A stretch of 7,409 nucleotides of DNA from Candidatus Nitrosopolaris rasttigaisensis (GTDB taxonomy: Archaea > Thermoproteota > Nitrososphaeria > Nitrososphaerales > Nitrososphaeraceae): contig CAKOFP010000176.1 of assembly GCA_933226995.1 (NCBI GenBank), forward strand, positions 1-7,409, in the 5' to 3' direction. Positions 5,732 through 7,409 of this stretch are shown in pieces (positions within the stretch are counted from its first letter, which is position 1; the number at the start of each line of letters is the position of its first letter). Both the position numbers and the translations under genes were made by a program. The notes below the pieces were generated by a model. The model saw nothing but the letters and a program-made list of their open reading frames with translations, was not told where the DNA came from and made no database searches.

Positions 5732-5884
5732 ATGCAAGGAGTTCAAAAATTAAAGTGCACCTCTTGTGGTGTTATGTTTATGTCGGAGACTGAGACTGGC
5801 ACGACGATTTGCCCGTCATGCTCTGAGAATCAGTCACATGGTCACGAAAGTATGGGCGGTTGTGGTTGCGGACATAGCCACTGA
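5732..5884 (+). CDS. Small zinc-ribbon protein with a His/Cys-rich tail, 50 aa
   Basis: ATG at 5732 to TGA at 5882-5884. The protein starts MQGVQKLKCTSCG. Two CxxC knuckles, C9/C12 and C27/C30, are separated by 14 residues, a compact zinc ribbon. The last 15 residues hold HGH (36-38) and the run MGGCGCGHSH (41-50): four histidines and two cysteines that could bind a second metal ion. Such tails occur on metal chaperones and metal-storage peptides, while ribbons alone occur in transcription and translation factors. The exact role here is unknown. No membrane segment is present. A TATA-like element lies at 5702-5710 and a T6 run directly follows the stop, so it probably forms its own short, leaderless transcription unit. 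The cysteine spacing makes a chance ORF unlikely. Confidence 0.75.
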   Translation: MQGVQKLKCTSCGVMFMSETETGTTICPSCSENQSHGHESMGGCGCGHSH

Positions 5885-5886
5885 AC

Positions 5887-5892
5887 TTTTTT
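5887..5892 (+). terminator. T6 tract after the zinc-ribbon gene
   Basis: TTTTTT begins 3 bases after the stop codon. This matches the simple T-rich terminators common in archaea. No stem precedes it. Confidence 0.4.
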
Positions 5893-6053
5893 ACTGGGTG
5901 ATTCCTCAGATCAAGCTGTAAGAAACGCCTTACCGTTCTCGTAATTCTATAATTTTGCCATTTATGTGCTACTCTAGCAAATCATTTGTGAGCAAAAACG
6001 GTAGGTAATCATACAAGTGCTTTGAAGTTATAGACGCAGCGAATCTTAAGTAT

Positions 6054-6092
6054 CCATCCCTTTGATTAGCTGCCATACCATCCCTTCGATTA
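6054..6092. repeat. 15-base direct repeat spaced by 24 bases
   Basis: CCATCCCTTTGATTA (6054-6068) recurs as CCATCCCTTCGATTA (6078-6092), with 14 of 15 bases identical. It sits just upstream of the TATA-like stretch at 6113-6123, a suitable place for paired regulator sites. Confidence 0.55.
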
Positions 6093-6138
6093 TTTCGGTC
6101 CGACTTCTGTATTTTTTATATAGGGATTGATCTCGTGA

Positions 6139-6186
6139 TGATATTATCTCTATATGTATGTATTTGCAAGAGAAAAAATAATATCA
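6139..6186. repeat. 9-bp AT-rich inverted repeat
   Basis: TGATATTAT (6139-6147) and ATAATATCA (6178-6186) are exact reverse complements. Inside, CTCT and AGAG can extend the stem across a 5-A bulge. It begins about 20 bases after a TATA-like element. Confidence 0.5.
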
Positions 6187-6296
6187 ACCATGTAAGCAGA
6201 TAATGATTGTGGATGTATTCAAATCAATCACAGTAACCAGTAACCTGCTCATATGATATGGTCGAAGTCAGCGGTATCCAGCCAATATACAGTATA

Positions 6297-6494
6297 TCAC
6301 ATCATCAGATCAGCATGTTGTGAACGTTGCCACCGACTGTAATTATTGTTACCCATGTACAGATTTTTATCATGGCCAGACATACCTTCACCCATGCCGC
6401 GTAGTTGATGAATCCTGTTTATGGAGATACTGCTAAGCTGGGAAAATTCCTTTATTAGTGGAGCCAGATTACAACGAAGTTCGGATTTTTCCAT
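6297..6494 (-). CDS. Doubtful small ORF behind purP, 65 aa
   Basis: I do not recognise it. The first half (MEKSELRCNLAPLIKEFSQL, then SSISINRIHQLRGMGEGM) could form amphipathic helices. The second half is polar and Asn/Ser/His/Arg-rich with no visible motif. It starts 44 bases after the purP stop on the same strand, so it could be the last gene of that transcript; AAGG touches the ATG at 6494, too close to be a good ribosome site. No other ORF competes for this stretch. It may be a real lineage-specific gene or chance. Confidence 0.3.
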   Translation of the reverse strand: MEKSELRCNLAPLIKEFSQLSSISINRIHQLRGMGEGMSGHDKNLYMGNNNYSRWQRSQHADLMM

Positions 6495-6538
6495 CCTTAA
6501 TTAAGCAAATAAATCATAGTTTTTGGATCCTTATTTGA

Positions 6539-7409
6539 CTAAGTGACTATTTCTGCGAGTTTCTGTTGCTCTATTGCATTTTTAACTTCCATAGCAATTC
6601 TTCTGCCTACCCCCATGGTATGACCGTAATAGTATTTAGTATAAGGGCTCGTTGTTGCCATAATAGGGTTCCCTGGAACTCTGAGCGAAACATCGTAAAC
6701 CACCAAATCGAGTTCCACCGTAACAATACTTTGTAGTGAAATCGGTCCGATTATTCCCGGAGGGTATTCTCTCTTCACCAATGAAGTGAAGTCATCACCC
6801 ATTTTAAACACCTTTTCGAGTAGCGATTCGCGTATACTCGCAGGTGTGTGTCCTATTTCGATATTTTGTAACTCGACATCTATTTCCATTTGTTGCCTGG
6901 CCGGCACTGAGGTTGTGAAATCATTGAGATTAGTCTGCAATCTTCTTTCAATCCCTAAGAACTCTGTCTCACCTCTCATTGGCGAGTAGAAAAAGTTAAA
7001 GTTAAAGTATGTACCAATTACGTATTCCTCAATAATGGCAGAGTCGAGATCGTCCTGGTTAATCAGACCCTGTTTGATCTTGAGTTTCGCTTTTTTCAAG
7101 TAATCCTCATACGACGAAACCATAAAAAATGCTCTCTCTAGTTTCCGTTTTGCTTCTTGAACCTTTACCATCGCTAAGCCATCAATTTGTGAGGGGTTTG
7201 TGTAGATCCTTGGGTGCCTGATGCGCGCCTTTTCTAGAAGATAATATTGGTTCCTCTCTGCAGTACGCTCCTCTGCTCGCAAGAGGTGTCGGTTCCCGAA
7301 TATAGGTATCTCTAAGTTATTCTCAATATTATCATAGCCAAGGTAGGCAGTAAAGGCACGATGCGCGATCATTATCGTATTTGAGTGCACCAATTTATCT
7401 TGAATTTCT
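6539..7409 (-). CDS. purP: PurP, formate-dependent AICAR formylation enzyme (N-terminus outside window)
   Basis: PurP ligates formate to AICAR using ATP to give FAICAR, the next-to-last step of IMP synthesis in archaea. The frame is open to the window edge (EIQDK precedes the TTG at 7393), so that TTG is internal and roughly 70 N-terminal residues are missing compared with a usual length of about 340-360. Counting from the TTG, family landmarks are FTAYLGYDNIEN (14-25), IPIFGNRHLLR (29-39), IEEYVIGTYFNFNFFYSP (121-138), LGIERRLQTN (146-155), ASIRESLLEKVF (185-196), YPPGIIGPISLQS (210-222), and the ATP-grasp end VVYDVSLRVPGNP (231-243). The Gly-rich ATP loop of methanogen PurP is replaced by VQEAKRKLERAFF (78-90), which I recall as usual for thaumarchaeal members. 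The stop is TAG. Confidence 0.92.
   Translation of the reverse strand, partial: EIQDKLVHSNTIMIAHRAFTAYLGYDNIENNLEIPIFGNRHLLRAEERTAERNQYYLLEKARIRHPRIYTNPSQIDGLAMVKVQEAKRKLERAFFMVSSYEDYLKKAKLKIKQGLINQDDLDSAIIEEYVIGTYFNFNFFYSPMRGETEFLGIERRLQTNLNDFTTSVPARQQMEIDVELQNIEIGHTPASIRESLLEKVFKMGDDFTSLVKREYPPGIIGPISLQSIVTVELDLVVYDVSLRVPGNPIMATTSPYTKYYYGHTMGVGRRIAMEVKNAIEQQKLAEIVT

Larger units (their letters stand above)
5885..6296. other. Non-coding gap with repeats
   Basis: No ORF of useful length was found on either strand in these 412 bases, and no tRNA-like T-arm. The stretch holds the direct repeat at 6054-6092, a strong TATA-like TTTTTTATATA (about 6113-6123), and an AT-rich inverted repeat at 6139-6186. 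TACCGTT near 5930 and AACGGTA near 6000 form a further 7-base inverted pair. A small RNA starting near 6145 is possible but unsupported beyond this. Confidence 0.45.

Noticed and set aside
6135..6141. C-box-like GTGATGA of a possible C/D box sRNA
   Set aside because: No CTGA D box or second box pair follows within a suitable distance.
6786..6989. 67-codon + strand frame inside purP
   Set aside because: Antisense shadow of a strongly conserved enzyme.

Overview
The window looks like chromosomal DNA of an ammonia-oxidizing archaeon of the Nitrososphaerales (Thaumarchaeota/Nitrososphaeria). The basis is a group of archaeal-type genes: an archaeal UMP kinase, a PurP-type purine enzyme without the usual Gly-rich ATP loop, a DUF2173 roadblock-like protein, a probable DUF6659-like protein, and a decayed secreted Ig-like/Gly-Asn-repeat surface protein of a kind I associate with this group. 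The low GC content and long gaps between genes would suit a Nitrosocosmicus-like genome, but that is inference.

Left part (1-2700, + strand): a nucleotide-metabolism block. It holds the C-terminal end of thymidylate kinase (tmk), a 317-base gap with repeated ACTAT-type motifs, a full-length SAMHD1-like HD-domain phosphohydrolase, and UMP kinase (pyrH) starting 2 bases after the HD stop codon. The right end (6539-7409, - strand) holds the C-terminal part of purP, a late purine-synthesis enzyme. Both ends of the window therefore serve nucleotide supply. The HD protein, if it is a dNTPase, would oppose the kinases.

Middle part (2684-5555): mostly - strand accessory genes. In order: an unrecognised 105-aa protein whose 3' end overlaps pyrH tail to tail; a 504-base gap with traces of broken reading frames and a perfect 10-bp inverted repeat; a DUF2173 protein; a divergent 59-aa ORF that shares one TATA-like element with it; a DUF6659-like protein; and a surface-protein pseudogene. 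The pseudogene shows a signal peptide, an Ig-like domain and a Gly/Asn repeat tail spread over three reading frames, with an in-frame TAG.

Right-middle part (5556-6538): a 50-aa zinc-ribbon protein with a His/Cys-rich tail, a 412-base gap holding a 24-base-spaced direct repeat and an AT-rich inverted repeat, and a doubtful 65-aa ORF behind purP.

No tRNA, rRNA, CRISPR array, complete insertion sequence or obvious defence system was found. The most notable items are the decayed surface protein, the symmetric divergent promoter, the small metal-binding protein and the motif cluster upstream of the HD gene.
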